Shown here: one piece after another, positions 31,136 through 40,489 of the stretch
Numbering within the stretch: the first letter of the stretch is position 1
Layout of the letters: every line of letters begins with the position of its first letter
Assembly: GCA_944367535.1 (NCBI GenBank)
Contig: CALVWQ010000015.1
Span: 1-48,087 of the forward strand
From: an uncultured Clostridia bacterium
Lineage (GTDB): Bacteria; Bacillota; Clostridia; Christensenellales; Borkfalkiaceae
Direction: 5' to 3'
Length of the DNA: 48,087 nucleotides
Made by a program: the position numbers and the translations under genes
The notes under the pieces: model-generated
Database searches by the model: none
What the model saw: only the letters and a program-made list of their open reading frames with translations
Told to the model about the DNA's origin: nothing

Positions 31136-33058
31136 TTATTCCGAACTTTCCGAAAGTGCAAGCCATTCCGCAGTAAATTCTTCGCAAAGAGCCGTAAGCC
31201 TTTCGATTTCAGACTGTATCTTTTCGCTTTTTATATAATCGGTATAAACTTCCGGCAACAGGAGCTTTTCATTATAAGAGTTTATCTCTTTTTCGGTATC
31301 CGCTATAAGTTTTTCGAGTTTTTGGATTTTTCTTGCGATTTTCCCTTTTTCTTTTAACGGTGAACAATATTTTTTTGCAGACTTATTGACGGTCGTTTCT
31401 TTTGCTAACGACGTTGTTTTCTCCCTTTCCGTAGTTTTATCAGACTCCTCGGCGCGGCAAAGTTCGTCATACTCGTCATATCCGAATGGATAAAAATTAA
31501 CCGCACCGTTCTCAAAGACAAGGAGTTTATCTGCAATCTTTTTTACGAAATATCTGTCGTGAGACACAAAAACCAGCGTCCCCTCGTATGCCGACAGCAT
31601 ATTTTCAAGCGTCTCTTTGCCTACTATATCCATGTGATTTGTAGGCTCATCGAGTATTAAAACGTTGGGTCTTTCCTTTAATATTGTACAGAGCGCGAGT
31701 CTCACCTTTTCTCCGCCCGATAAGTCGGTGATGTTTTTAAAGACGTCTTCACCCGAAAACATGAACGCGCCGAGTGCGCTCCTTACCTCAAATTCGGTTA
31801 GCGCGGGGTATTTGTCATGAAAATAATCCATTACCGTGCCCTCACGGTTAAACTGCGTCATCTGCTGGTCGAAATATCCGATTTTCACATTCGCGCCGAA
31901 ATAAAAAATACCGCCGAGCGGCCTGATTTTTCCCGTAAGCGTTTTTAATAGCGTGGATTTACCCGTCCCGTTCGCACCGATAACTCCGAGTTTTTCGCCT
32001 CGATACAGCTTAAAATTTATATTTTCCGCAAGCGGCACATCATAACCTATTTTCAATCCCTTTACTTCGAGCGTCTCGGAAGCGCTTTTAAATTGCGGCT
32101 GAAAGTCGGCATGAAAAGTTTTCAAATCGTATTTATGCGGCGCGTCCGCTTGCTGCATTCTTTCGAGATACTTGATTTTCGACTGCACCATTTTCGCTTT
32201 TGTCGCCTTATACCTGAACCGCTCTATAACTCTTTTGATTCTCTCGGTTTCGGCGCGGAAGAGTTCGTGGTCTTTTAGTTGTTTTTCGTAATTTTCGCGC
32301 TTTATCCTCTCAAAATCAGAGTAATTGCCCTTATAACATCTCGTTTCGCCGTATTCTATTTCATAAACCTTGTCTACGATACGATTTATAAACATACGGT
32401 CATGTGACACTATGACCACAGCCGACTTATAGTTTTTCAGATAATCTTCGAGCCACCTGACCGTCATTACGTCAAGATGGTTTGTAGGCTCGTCGAGGAG
32501 CAGAATATCGGGTTTTGACAAAAGAAGTTTCATAAGCGCGATTCTCGTTCTCTGTCCGCCCGAAAATTCGCTTATTCGCCTGTTCTCGTCTTCCTCGCCG
32601 AACCCGAAACTTTTTACCATTACGGCATATTCTTTTTTATATGTATAGCCGCCGAGGAATTCAAATTTTTCGCAAGCTGCCGAATAACTATTAACGGTCT
32701 TTTCGTCGGCGCTGTCGCCGAGGCGCTTTAAGAGCGCCTCCATTTTGGACTCAACGGCGAAAATCGGGGCAAAAACCTTCATCACCTCGTCGCGGAGCGT
32801 GGCGTTTTCGTCCTCGAAAGCCATTTGTTTTAAATATCCTATTACGGGATTCCCCGCTTTCGTAACGGAAAAACCACTCTCTCCCGTTCCCGCTTCGGGA
32901 ATTATCTCTCCCGCGACAACTTTTAAAAGAGTGGTCTTGCCGCAGCCGTTCCTGCCGACTACGGCTATCTTTTCTCTGTCTTTAATTTCAAAGTCTATGT
33001 TTTCAAGCACGACATCCGCGCCGAAAGACACCGACCCGTTCGTTATTTTATAATACAT
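31136..33058 (-). CDS. ABC-F family ATP-binding protein
   Basis: The 640-residue protein has two ATP-binding cassettes and no membrane segments. First cassette: Walker A GRNGCGKT (35-42), signature FSGGQRTRIAL, Walker B ILLLDEPTNHLD. Second: GANGTGKST, LSGGEKVRLAL and VLILDEPTNHMD. Between them lies the P-site tRNA-interacting linker with RVIERFRYKATKAKMVQSK. A charged coiled-coil tail (about 555-640) follows, as in Uup/YdiF-type members. Such proteins bind the ribosomal E site and relieve stalled or drug-bound ribosomes; which role applies is unknown. It begins 30 bases after pyrB, but the ATG has no ribosome-binding site close by (GGAG is 21 bases away). Confidence 0.93.
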   Translation of the reverse strand: MYYKITNGSVSFGADVVLENIDFEIKDREKIAVVGRNGCGKTTLLKVVAGEIIPEAGTGESGFSVTKAGNPVIGYLKQMAFEDENATLRDEVMKVFAPIFAVESKMEALLKRLGDSADEKTVNSYSAACEKFEFLGGYTYKKEYAVMVKSFGFGEEDENRRISEFSGGQRTRIALMKLLLSKPDILLLDEPTNHLDVMTVRWLEDYLKNYKSAVVIVSHDRMFINRIVDKVYEIEYGETRCYKGNYSDFERIKRENYEKQLKDHELFRAETERIKRVIERFRYKATKAKMVQSKIKYLERMQQADAPHKYDLKTFHADFQPQFKSASETLEVKGLKIGYDVPLAENINFKLYRGEKLGVIGANGTGKSTLLKTLTGKIRPLGGIFYFGANVKIGYFDQQMTQFNREGTVMDYFHDKYPALTEFEVRSALGAFMFSGEDVFKNITDLSGGEKVRLALCTILKERPNVLILDEPTNHMDIVGKETLENMLSAYEGTLVFVSHDRYFVKKIADKLLVFENGAVNFYPFGYDEYDELCRAEESDKTTEREKTTSLAKETTVNKSAKKYCSPLKEKGKIARKIQKLEKLIADTEKEINSYNEKLLLPEVYTDYIKSEKIQSEIERLTALCEEFTAEWLALSESSE

Positions 33059-33088
33059 TCGACGTAAGCCGTAATAACTCCAAGATAA

Positions 33089-34168
33089 TTATTTTACTTT
33101 TTTGTCGCAGTATACACAGCGGTAAATATTGTCGTCCGAATGCGCTTTTCTGCAATAATGCACTATTTCCTGTTCTGAACTCGTAATACAGCGCGGATTT
33201 TCGCACCTGTAAACGTTTGCGATGACGTCGTCGCCTAAAAGAGGTTTATCATAGTCTTTTTCCGTTAGAAGTTTTAATATAAGCGCCATACGCATATGTT
33301 TGCCGTTCAAGACCTGCTTAAAATAGCACGCTCTCGGATCGTTGTCTATTTTTACGCTTATTTCGTTCACGCGCGGCAGTGGATGAAATATAATCATATC
33401 TTCCTTTGCCTTTTTAAGTTTCTCGACGGTGAGAACGTAACTGTCTTTCAATCTCTCGTATTCGTCGAAATCGGCGAACCTTTCCTGCTGTATTCTCGTC
33501 ATGTACAATACGTCGAGCTTAGGAAGGCTCCCCTCTAAGTCGCTTGTTTCCTCATAAACGGCGTTTTCCTTGTCGAGAGTATCGTACCTGACATAACTGG
33601 GCAAACGCAACTCCTGCGGAGAAATAAGTACGAATTTTATACCCTCGTATCTTACGAGCGCGTTTATGAGCGAATGAACCGTCCTGCCGTATTTTAAATC
33701 ACCGCAGAATCCCACGACGAGATTGTCAAGCCGTCCTTTTTCACGCTTTATGGTCAAAAGGTCTGTAAGCGTCTGCGTGGGGTGTTTGTGTCCGCCGTCG
33801 CCCGCGTTTATCACGGGTACCGACGCGTTCATCGCCGCGACGAGCGGCGCACCCTCCTCGGGGTGCCGCATGGCGATTATATCGGCGTAACAGCTTATGA
33901 CTTTCGCCGTATCGGCTACGCTTTCGCCCTTCGATGCAGAAGAGCTGCTCGCGGAAGAAAATCCTATGACGCTCCCGCCGAGTTCCAGCATTGCCGCCTC
34001 GAAACTGAGCCGCGTGCGCGTAGACGGTTCGAAGAACAGCGTTGCGAGTTTTTTCCCTTTGCATTTTTCGGCATACTTTTCGGGATGAGCCGCTATGTCG
34101 TCCGCAGTTTTTATAAGTTCGTCTATTTCCTGCGTGGTAAGGTCCACCGTATCTATTATGCTTCTCAT
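33089..34168 (-). CDS. pyrB: Aspartate transcarbamoylase catalytic chain fused to a PyrI-like zinc domain
   Basis: The 359-residue protein is longer than a catalytic chain (about 306). Residues 1-305 have the carbamoyl-phosphate site [21 protein letters not shown], the [12 protein letters not shown] loop and HPLPRVNE. The extra C-terminus has C322, C327, C351 and C354 in a Cx4C ... Cx2C pattern, as in the zinc domain of the regulatory chain PyrI, which in E. coli contacts the catalytic chain. The N-terminal nucleotide-binding domain of PyrI is absent, so CTP/ATP control of the usual kind is not expected. It makes carbamoyl-aspartate. It starts three bases after the pyrE stop codon, with AAAGGAG upstream. 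Confidence 0.95.
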   Translation of the reverse strand: MRSIIDTVDLTTQEIDELIKTADDIAAHPEKYAEKCKGKKLATLFFEPSTRTRLSFEAAMLELGGSVIGFSSASSSSASKGESVADTAKVISCYADIIAMRHPEEGAPLVAAMNASVPVINAGDGGHKHPTQTLTDLLTIKREKGRLDNLVVGFCGDLKYGRTVHSLINALVRYEGIKFVLISPQELRLPSYVRYDTLDKENAVYEETSDLEGSLPKLDVLYMTRIQQERFADFDEYERLKDSYVLTVEKLKKAKEDMIIFHPLPRVNEISVKIDNDPRACYFKQVLNGKHMRMALILKLLTEKDYDKPLLGDDVIANVYRCENPRCITSSEQEIVHYCRKAHSDDNIYRCVYCDKKVK

Positions 34169-34171
34169 GAT

Positions 34172-34816
34172 TTATACTCCTTTTATCCAACTCTCATCAG
34201 AGGGATTGTTTCTGAATGCGATAAGTCTTTGCACGTCAGCGGCATCAATATAGCCTTCCTCCGCAGCCGTCATGGCGACCGCGTCGAAATCGGTAAGCGA
34301 ATGATTTACGACCTTCGCCTCTTTGAGCCTCTCCACTCCCTTTTTCATTCCGTAGGTGAAAATACTGACAACCCCGAGCACCTCCGCGCCCGCTTCGCGA
34401 AGCGCGTCAACGACCTCAATGACGCTTCCGCCCGTGGAAATGAGATCCTCGACGACTACAACTTTCTGTCCCGCGTCAAGCCTTCCTTCTATTCTGTTCT
34501 GTCTGCCGTGGTCCTTTGCCCCCGAGCGCACATAGCCCATGGGCAGCCCCAATATATGCGCGGTTATCGCGGCGTGCGCTATCCCCGCCGTGGAAGTTCC
34601 CATAAGCACTTCCGCCTGCGGATAATATTCTTTTATAGTGTCCGCGAGCGCGTTCTCTACGTCAAGCCGAACCTCGGGAGCGGTGAGCGTGAGCCTGTTG
34701 TCGCAGTAAACGGGGCTCTTTATTCCGCTCGCCCAAGTAAACGGCTCGTCGGGACGGAAAAACACCGCCTTTATCGAAAGCAAATCTTTTGCTATGAGTT
34801 TTTTGAAATCTTTCAT
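34172..34816 (-). CDS. pyrE: Orotate phosphoribosyltransferase
   Basis: The 214-residue type-I phosphoribosyltransferase joins orotate to PRPP to give OMP. The PRPP motif is VVVVEDLISTGGS, with the preceding MGTSTAGIAHA and GYVRSGAKDHGRQN loop lysines. GGAG precedes the ATG at 34814-34816. It is followed three bases later by pyrB. Confidence 0.95.
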   Translation of the reverse strand: MKDFKKLIAKDLLSIKAVFFRPDEPFTWASGIKSPVYCDNRLTLTAPEVRLDVENALADTIKEYYPQAEVLMGTSTAGIAHAAITAHILGLPMGYVRSGAKDHGRQNRIEGRLDAGQKVVVVEDLISTGGSVIEVVDALREAGAEVLGVVSIFTYGMKKGVERLKEAKVVNHSLTDFDAVAMTAAEEGYIDAADVQRLIAFRNNPSDESWIKGV

Positions 34817-34888
34817 TTTTTTCTCCGTTATTTATTAGTTATTCCGCTGTATACCTTATAAAATAAATTAAACTGTCACGCCGAATCC

Positions 34889-35587
34889 TTAACCGAGGAA
34901 TTCTTTTACGCACCGCTTATATGCCGCGACAGGGTCTTCCGCCGCTGTTATGGGTCTTCCGACAACAATATAATCGGAACCGATTTCTCTTGCCCTGGCG
35001 GGAGTGGTTATGCGTTTCTGATCTCCCGCGTCGCCGTCGGCAAAACGTATACCGGGAGTTACCGTAATAAAATTTTTACCGCACGCGCCGTGCACCTTAC
35101 CCGCTTCGAGCGGGGAACATACAACCCCGTCAAGCCCCGCCGCGGCTGCGTTTTTTGCATAGTGTTCGACAACTTCTTCGAGCGGTCTGTCTATAAGAAG
35201 GTCCTCTTTCATGCTCTTTTCGTCGGTTGAAGTGAGCTGAGTTATCGCGATAAGTAGCGGCCTCGTTCCGTCTGGACGCGTGAGTCCTTCTATTGCCGCT
35301 TTCATCATGTTCACGGTACCGCCTGCATGCAGGTCGGTTATATCCACGTCGAGTTCCGAAAGCACTTTCATCGCTTTTCTGACGGTGTTGGGAATATCGT
35401 GAAGTTTGAGGTCGAGAAAAATTTTATGTCCTCTCGCCTTTATCTCGTGCACAATCTGCGGGCCTTCCGCATAAAAAAGTTCCATTCCGATTTTGACGAA
35501 AGGCTTGACGTCCGTAAACCTGTCGAGAAACGCAAGAGTTTTCTCCTTACTGTCGAAATCGCACGCTATAATCACGTCTTTTGCCAT
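34889..35587 (-). CDS. pyrF: Orotidine-5'-phosphate decarboxylase
   Basis: The 232-residue TIM-barrel enzyme decarboxylates OMP to UMP. The catalytic tetrad region [13 protein letters not shown] is present, along with [10 protein letters not shown] at the start and [10 protein letters not shown] near the phosphate site. GGAGG inside the end of pyrD serves as its ribosome-binding site. The ATG shares one base with the pyrD stop codon (TAATG), so translation is coupled. This is the short bacterial group I form. Confidence 0.95.
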   Translation of the reverse strand: MAKDVIIACDFDSKEKTLAFLDRFTDVKPFVKIGMELFYAEGPQIVHEIKARGHKIFLDLKLHDIPNTVRKAMKVLSELDVDITDLHAGGTVNMMKAAIEGLTRPDGTRPLLIAITQLTSTDEKSMKEDLLIDRPLEEVVEHYAKNAAAAGLDGVVCSPLEAGKVHGACGKNFITVTPGIRFADGDAGDQKRITTPARAREIGSDYIVVGRPITAAEDPVAAYKRCVKEFLG

Positions 35588-36498
35588 TATCCTATTCCTC
35601 CGATTATATCTTTAAGTGATGTTATTTTGTATTTATCCATAACTTCGGGAAGTTTCTCTATAATATCGCGACACGCGTAAGGATTTATGAGATTAGCCGC
35701 ACCCACCTCGACCGCCGTCGCCCCCGCGAGCATCATTTCTATAACGTCCTCCGCGCACGAAACGCCGCCCATGCCTACGACAGGTATCTTTACCGCCTTA
35801 TGAACCTGATAGACCATTCTGAGTGCCACGGGAAATACCGCCGCTCCCGAAAGCCCGCCCGTAACATTGGCAAGGAGCGGTTTTTTCTTTTTCAAATCGA
35901 TACGCATTCCGAGAAGTGTATTTATGAGACTTATTCCGTCCGCACCCGCATCCTCGCAGGCTCTGGCTATTGAGGCAATATCTGTTACGTTTGGCGAAAG
36001 TTTTATTATCACCGGTTTATCTGTAACTTTTCGCACGGCGGAAGTAACCTCCGCGGCGGACTTCGCGTCAGTCCCGAAACTCATTCCGCCGCCGTGAACA
36101 TTGGGACAACTCACATTGACTTCCAGCCACCCCACCTGTTCGCATTCGCCGAGCCTTTTACAGCAATAAACGTAGTCCTCCACTGCAAACCCGCTCACGT
36201 TAGCCATGACCTTTTTCCCGAAGCATTTTTTTAGTTTCGGCAGTTCTTCTTCTATCACCTTTTCCACGCCGGGGTTTTGAAGTCCCACGGAATTGAGCAT
36301 GCCTGACGCACATTCCGCTATGCGCGGAGTTGGATTGCCGAAACGCATTTCGCGCGTCGTCCCCTTAAAAGAAAAAGTGCCGAGAACGTTTATATCGTAA
36401 AGTTCCGCGAATTCATAGCCGAACCCGAACGTCCCGCTTGCGGGAATAACGGGATTGTCGAGTTCTATGCCGCAGAGCGAAACTTTCATTTCTCCCAT
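35587..36498 (-). CDS. pyrD: Dihydroorotate dehydrogenase B, catalytic subunit
   Basis: The 303-residue FMN protein oxidises dihydroorotate to orotate. [17 protein letters not shown] carries the catalytic cysteine of class 1 enzymes, and [12 protein letters not shown] the FMN-phosphate site. With pyrK it forms the NAD-linked 1B heterotetramer. The start is the ATG at 36496-36498, five bases after GGAGGAG; a longer in-frame reading to 36537 crosses that site and the end of pyrK. It overlaps pyrK by 13 bases. Confidence 0.95.
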   Translation of the reverse strand: MGEMKVSLCGIELDNPVIPASGTFGFGYEFAELYDINVLGTFSFKGTTREMRFGNPTPRIAECASGMLNSVGLQNPGVEKVIEEELPKLKKCFGKKVMANVSGFAVEDYVYCCKRLGECEQVGWLEVNVSCPNVHGGGMSFGTDAKSAAEVTSAVRKVTDKPVIIKLSPNVTDIASIARACEDAGADGISLINTLLGMRIDLKKKKPLLANVTGGLSGAAVFPVALRMVYQVHKAVKIPVVGMGGVSCAEDVIEMMLAGATAVEVGAANLINPYACRDIIEKLPEVMDKYKITSLKDIIGGIG

Positions 36499-37217
36499 AT
36501 TATCTCCTCCTTTTTTAATACGGGACCGTCTTTGCAAATACGTTTATAACCGTAAAGAGTCTTGCACGAACACCCCATACACGCGCCGAAACCGCAGCCC
36601 ATTCTCTCCTCAAAACTGAACTCGCCGCCCGTCTCTGAAACATTATATACGGCTTTCAGCATCGGCTCGGGTCCGCATGCGTACACATAGGAATATTCAA
36701 GTCCGCGCATAGCATCTGTTACAAAGCCCTTTATGCCTTTGGAGCCGTCGGCGGTAGTAAGTATCAAGTCGACGCCGAGCGCGCGGAATTCGTCCTGAGA
36801 AAAGACTTCGTCCGCCGTGTTGAAGCCTGTAATAACAGTTATTTTGTCGGTACTTCCGATAAGCCGCGACGCAAGATAGTATAGCGGCGGAACTCCGACC
36901 CCTCCGCCCACAAGCAGGGGCGTTCTGCCCGAAGCGGACAAATCGTAACCGTTCCCGAGCCCCGTCAGAAGGTCGAGTCTTCCCGAAGCGGTCTCGCTGA
37001 GTTTTTCGGTGCCTTTTCCGACAACTTTATATATAATCGACAAATGGTTTTTATCTGCAAAATGCACCGATACGGGGCGGCGAAGATACAAGCCGTCAAC
37101 TTTTATATTGACGAACTGACCCGGGCGCATATCCGAAAAATCACCCGCGATTTCCATAAGAAAGACGCCCGCCGCAATTTTGCGGTTACAAATAATATCG
37201 TAAATTCCGCTGTTCAT
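36486..37217 (-). CDS. pyrK: Dihydroorotate dehydrogenase B, electron-transfer subunit
   Basis: The 243-residue ferredoxin-reductase-like partner passes electrons from PyrD to NAD. It has the FAD motif LRRPVSVH, the GGGVGVPPLYYLA nucleotide-binding motif, CGPEPML, and the 2Fe-2S ligands in CGFGACMGCSCK and the later RIC. AAGGAG precedes the ATG. It starts 12 bases after carB. Confidence 0.95.
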   Translation of the reverse strand: MNSGIYDIICNRKIAAGVFLMEIAGDFSDMRPGQFVNIKVDGLYLRRPVSVHFADKNHLSIIYKVVGKGTEKLSETASGRLDLLTGLGNGYDLSASGRTPLLVGGGVGVPPLYYLASRLIGSTDKITVITGFNTADEVFSQDEFRALGVDLILTTADGSKGIKGFVTDAMRGLEYSYVYACGPEPMLKAVYNVSETGGEFSFEERMGCGFGACMGCSCKTLYGYKRICKDGPVLKKEEIIWEK

Positions 37218-37229
37218 CCTCTCTCCTTT

Positions 37230-40200
37230 TTAAGCGTCAATCGTGGAAATACAGAGTGTTATGTCTTCAAGTACGTCGAGAAGTTTTTCCACAGTATCGA
37301 GCGAAGTAAAAATATTAACGTTGTTTTCGGTGGCGAGCTTCCTTATCTCGTACCCGTCGTGGTGCGCGAGTTCCGAACTGCTTATACTGCTCGTATTGAT
37401 TATATACGCGAGATGTCCCTGCCGTATCGCCTCGGGAATTTCCTCGCTGCCGTCGCTGATTTTTCCGAGAACGTGCGTGCGTATGCCGTTCTTTTTCAAA
37501 AATTCGCCCGTACCTTTCGTCGCCTGAATATTGAATCCGAGATTATAAAATCTCTTTATGAGCGGAAGTGCCTCATCTTTATCTTTGTCAGCGACGGTTG
37601 CGAGTACCGTTCCGTAGTTCTGCAATTTCATGCCCGAAGCCTGCAACGCCTTATAAAGAGCACGGTTAAGTTTGTCGTCGTAACCTATCGCCTCGCCCGT
37701 CGATTTCATTTCGGGCGAAAGATATGCGTCGAGCCCCCTGATTTTATTAAAGGAAAATACGGGGACTTTTACATACCAGCGTTTTTTCTCCTCGGGATAG
37801 AGCGCGAATATACCCTGCTCTTTAAGCGACTTTCCCATTATCACTTCGGTCGCGATATCCGCGAGGCTGTATCCCGTAGCTTTCGAAAGGAAAGGAACGG
37901 TACGGGACGACCTCGGATTGACTTCTATTATAAACACCTTTTCGTTTCTGTCAACTATAAACTGAATATTATAAAGCCCTTTGATGCCTATGCCGAGGCC
38001 GAGTTTTTTGGCGTACTGCAATATCACGCCCTTAACCTTGTCCGAAATACTGAAAGAAGGATACACGCTTATTGAGTCGCCCGAATGTATGCCCGTGCGC
38101 TCGACGAGTTCCATTATCCCCGGGACAAACACGTCTATACCGTCGCATATCGCGTCGACTTCCACTTCCTTGCCGACTATATACTTATCGACGAGCACGG
38201 GCTTATCCTCGTCTATCTCGACGGCGGTTTTTAGATATTTGCGCAACTGTTTTTCGTCTGCGACAATCTGCATCGCCCTGCCGCCTAAAACGAAACTCGG
38301 CCTCACGAGCACCGGATAGCCGATTTCGGCGGCGGCGCGCACGCCGTCTTCTATCTTCGTTACCGCCCTGCCTTGGGGCTGAGGGATGTCAAGTTCAATC
38401 AATATTTTTTCAAAAGCGTCGCGGTTTTCGGCGCGCTCTATTGCGGCGCAGTCGGTGCCGATAATCTTCACGCCGCGCTCGTAAAGCGGCTGCGCGAGGT
38501 TTATTGCGGTCTGTCCGCCGAGCGAAGCGATTACTCCCTCGGGTTTTTCAAATTCTATTATGTTCATCACGTCCTCGGCGGTAAGCGGCTCGAAGTAAAG
38601 TTTATCCGCCGTGGTGTAGTCGGTCGAAACGGTTTCGGGATTGTTATTTATGATTATCGCCTCGTAACCCGTCTTTTTAATGGTTGTTACCGCATGCACC
38701 GTTGAATAATCGAATTCCACGCCCTGTCCGATTCTTATGGGTCCCGCACCGAGAACTACTATCTTCTTTTTATCGGAAATACGCGAATCGGTCTTTCCGA
38801 TATATGAAGAATAAAAATAAGGAATATAAGCGCCAGTATGGCATGTGTCGACCATTCTGTAATACGGGAAAACGTTGTTTTTCTTTCTGATGCCGAATAC
38901 TTCAATCTCGGATATTTTCCAGAGTTTCGCGATGTACTTATCCGAAAATCCGAGCATCTTGGCGGCTTTTAGAGATTTTAAATCCAGAGGTTTTTCCGAA
39001 AGAATCTTTTCCATTTCGACTATCTGAACTATTGCTTCTAAGAAAACTTCGGTTATAGCCGTTATCTTATGTATTTCCTCCACGGAAACTCCGCGCCTTA
39101 TAAGTTCTGCTATCGCATATATATTGTCGTCGCGGAAAACCGAAATATATTTTTTCAGTTCATCTTCTTTCATGTCGGCAAACTTCTGCATAAACAGGTG
39201 GCAGACGCCGATTTCGAGAGAACGCACGGATTTTAACATACATTCGGCGAGCGAAGAGCCTATACCCATAACCTCTCCCGTCGCCTTCATCTGCGTGCCG
39301 AGTTTGTTGGTCGCCTGCGCGAATTTATCGAACGGGAACCTCGGGAATTTTGCGACGACGTAATCGAGCGAAGGCTCGAACGCAGCGGTGGTGTTCGCAA
39401 TCTTAATCTCGTCGAGTGTCATGCCGACGGCGATTTTTGCCGTGACGCGCGCGATCGGATAACCGCTCGCCTTGCTCGCGAGCGCGGAAGACCTGCTCAC
39501 GCGGGGATTGACTTCGATAAGGTAATATTCGCTGCTTGAAGGATTTAGCGCGAACTGAACGTTGCAGCCGCCCTCGATTTTTAGTTCCCTGATAATTTTC
39601 AGCGCGCTGTCGTTGAGCATTTTAAGGTCATGCTCGTTTAAAGACATTATCGGCGCAACGACAATCGAGTCGCCCGTATGTACGCCAACGGGGTCGACGT
39701 TTTCCATGCCGCATATTGTTATCGCCTTATCGGTCGAATCGCGCATTACTTCGAATTCTATTTCCTTATAGCCCTTTACGCTTTTTTCTACGAGCACCTG
39801 GTGCACGGGTGAAAGTCTGAAAGCGTTGAGCGCGATTTCGGTGAGTTCCGCCTCATCGTCCGCAAATCCGCCGCCCGTACCGCCGAGCGTGAACGCGGGA
39901 CGAAGAACTACCGGATAGCCTATTCTCTTTGCCGCCGCTTTCGCCTCCTCTACCGAATAGGTTATTTCGGAAGGAATAACGGGTTCTCCAATCGACATAC
40001 ATAGTTCTTTAAACAATTCCCTGTCTTCGGCACGCTCTATACTTTCGCTGCTCGTCCCCAGAAGCTCCACGCCGCATTCTTTCAGTACTCCCTTTTTGTT
40101 TAACTGCATGGCAAGATTTAGTCCAGTCTGTCCGCCTATTCCCGGCACTATCGCATCGGGACGCTCGTATCTCAATATTTTTGCAATATATTCGAGCGTG

Positions 40201-40406
40201 AGCGGCTCCATATAAACTTTGTCCGCAATGGTCGTATCGGTCATAATAGTAGCTGGATTGGAATTTACCAGCACGACCTCGTATCCTTCTTCTTTCAGCG
40301 CGAGGCACGCCTGCGTTCCCGCGTAATCGAATTCTGCCGCCTGACCTATGACGATAGGTCCCGAGCCTATTATCAGTATCTTTTTCAAATCGGTTCTCTT
40401 TGCCAT
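37230..40406 (-). CDS. carB: Carbamoyl-phosphate synthase large subunit
   Basis: The 1058-residue enzyme makes carbamoyl phosphate from bicarbonate, ammonia and two ATP. Two homologous synthetase halves are visible, starting at KKILIIGSGPIVIGQAAEFD (about 7) and VVLGAGPIRIGQGVEFDYS (about 550), each with an ATP-grasp domain, and a C-terminal regulatory domain (about 930-1058) that in other bacteria binds UMP or ornithine. Length is normal. The glutaminase subunit CarA, which supplies ammonia and usually precedes carB, is not in this window. AGGAG lies seven bases before the ATG. Confidence 0.96.
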   Translation of the reverse strand: MAKRTDLKKILIIGSGPIVIGQAAEFDYAGTQACLALKEEGYEVVLVNSNPATIMTDTTIADKVYMEPLTLEYIAKILRYERPDAIVPGIGGQTGLNLAMQLNKKGVLKECGVELLGTSSESIERAEDRELFKELCMSIGEPVIPSEITYSVEEAKAAAKRIGYPVVLRPAFTLGGTGGGFADDEAELTEIALNAFRLSPVHQVLVEKSVKGYKEIEFEVMRDSTDKAITICGMENVDPVGVHTGDSIVVAPIMSLNEHDLKMLNDSALKIIRELKIEGGCNVQFALNPSSSEYYLIEVNPRVSRSSALASKASGYPIARVTAKIAVGMTLDEIKIANTTAAFEPSLDYVVAKFPRFPFDKFAQATNKLGTQMKATGEVMGIGSSLAECMLKSVRSLEIGVCHLFMQKFADMKEDELKKYISVFRDDNIYAIAELIRRGVSVEEIHKITAITEVFLEAIVQIVEMEKILSEKPLDLKSLKAAKMLGFSDKYIAKLWKISEIEVFGIRKKNNVFPYYRMVDTCHTGAYIPYFYSSYIGKTDSRISDKKKIVVLGAGPIRIGQGVEFDYSTVHAVTTIKKTGYEAIIINNNPETVSTDYTTADKLYFEPLTAEDVMNIIEFEKPEGVIASLGGQTAINLAQPLYERGVKIIGTDCAAIERAENRDAFEKILIELDIPQPQGRAVTKIEDGVRAAAEIGYPVLVRPSFVLGGRAMQIVADEKQLRKYLKTAVEIDEDKPVLVDKYIVGKEVEVDAICDGIDVFVPGIMELVERTGIHSGDSISVYPSFSISDKVKGVILQYAKKLGLGIGIKGLYNIQFIVDRNEKVFIIEVNPRSSRTVPFLSKATGYSLADIATEVIMGKSLKEQGIFALYPEEKKRWYVKVPVFSFNKIRGLDAYLSPEMKSTGEAIGYDDKLNRALYKALQASGMKLQNYGTVLATVADKDKDEALPLIKRFYNLGFNIQATKGTGEFLKKNGIRTHVLGKISDGSEEIPEAIRQGHLAYIINTSSISSSELAHHDGYEIRKLATENNVNIFTSLDTVEKLLDVLEDITLCISTIDA

Positions 40407-40452
40407 AATATATCTCCTGTTATTGTTGCTTACTTTCTGAAATTAATTTTAT

Positions 40453-40480
40453 ATTATATAAAAACAAATTTATAATTTAA
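40453..40480 (-). promoter_or_regulatory. Possible promoter before carB
   Basis: TATAAT (40453-40458) is preceded after 16 bases by a poor -35, TTAAAT, in the 83-base AT-rich gap between pyrC and carB. This could give carB and the downstream genes transcription independent of pyrC. AT-rich sequence yields such matches easily. Confidence 0.35.
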
Positions 40481-40489
40481 GATTCAATT

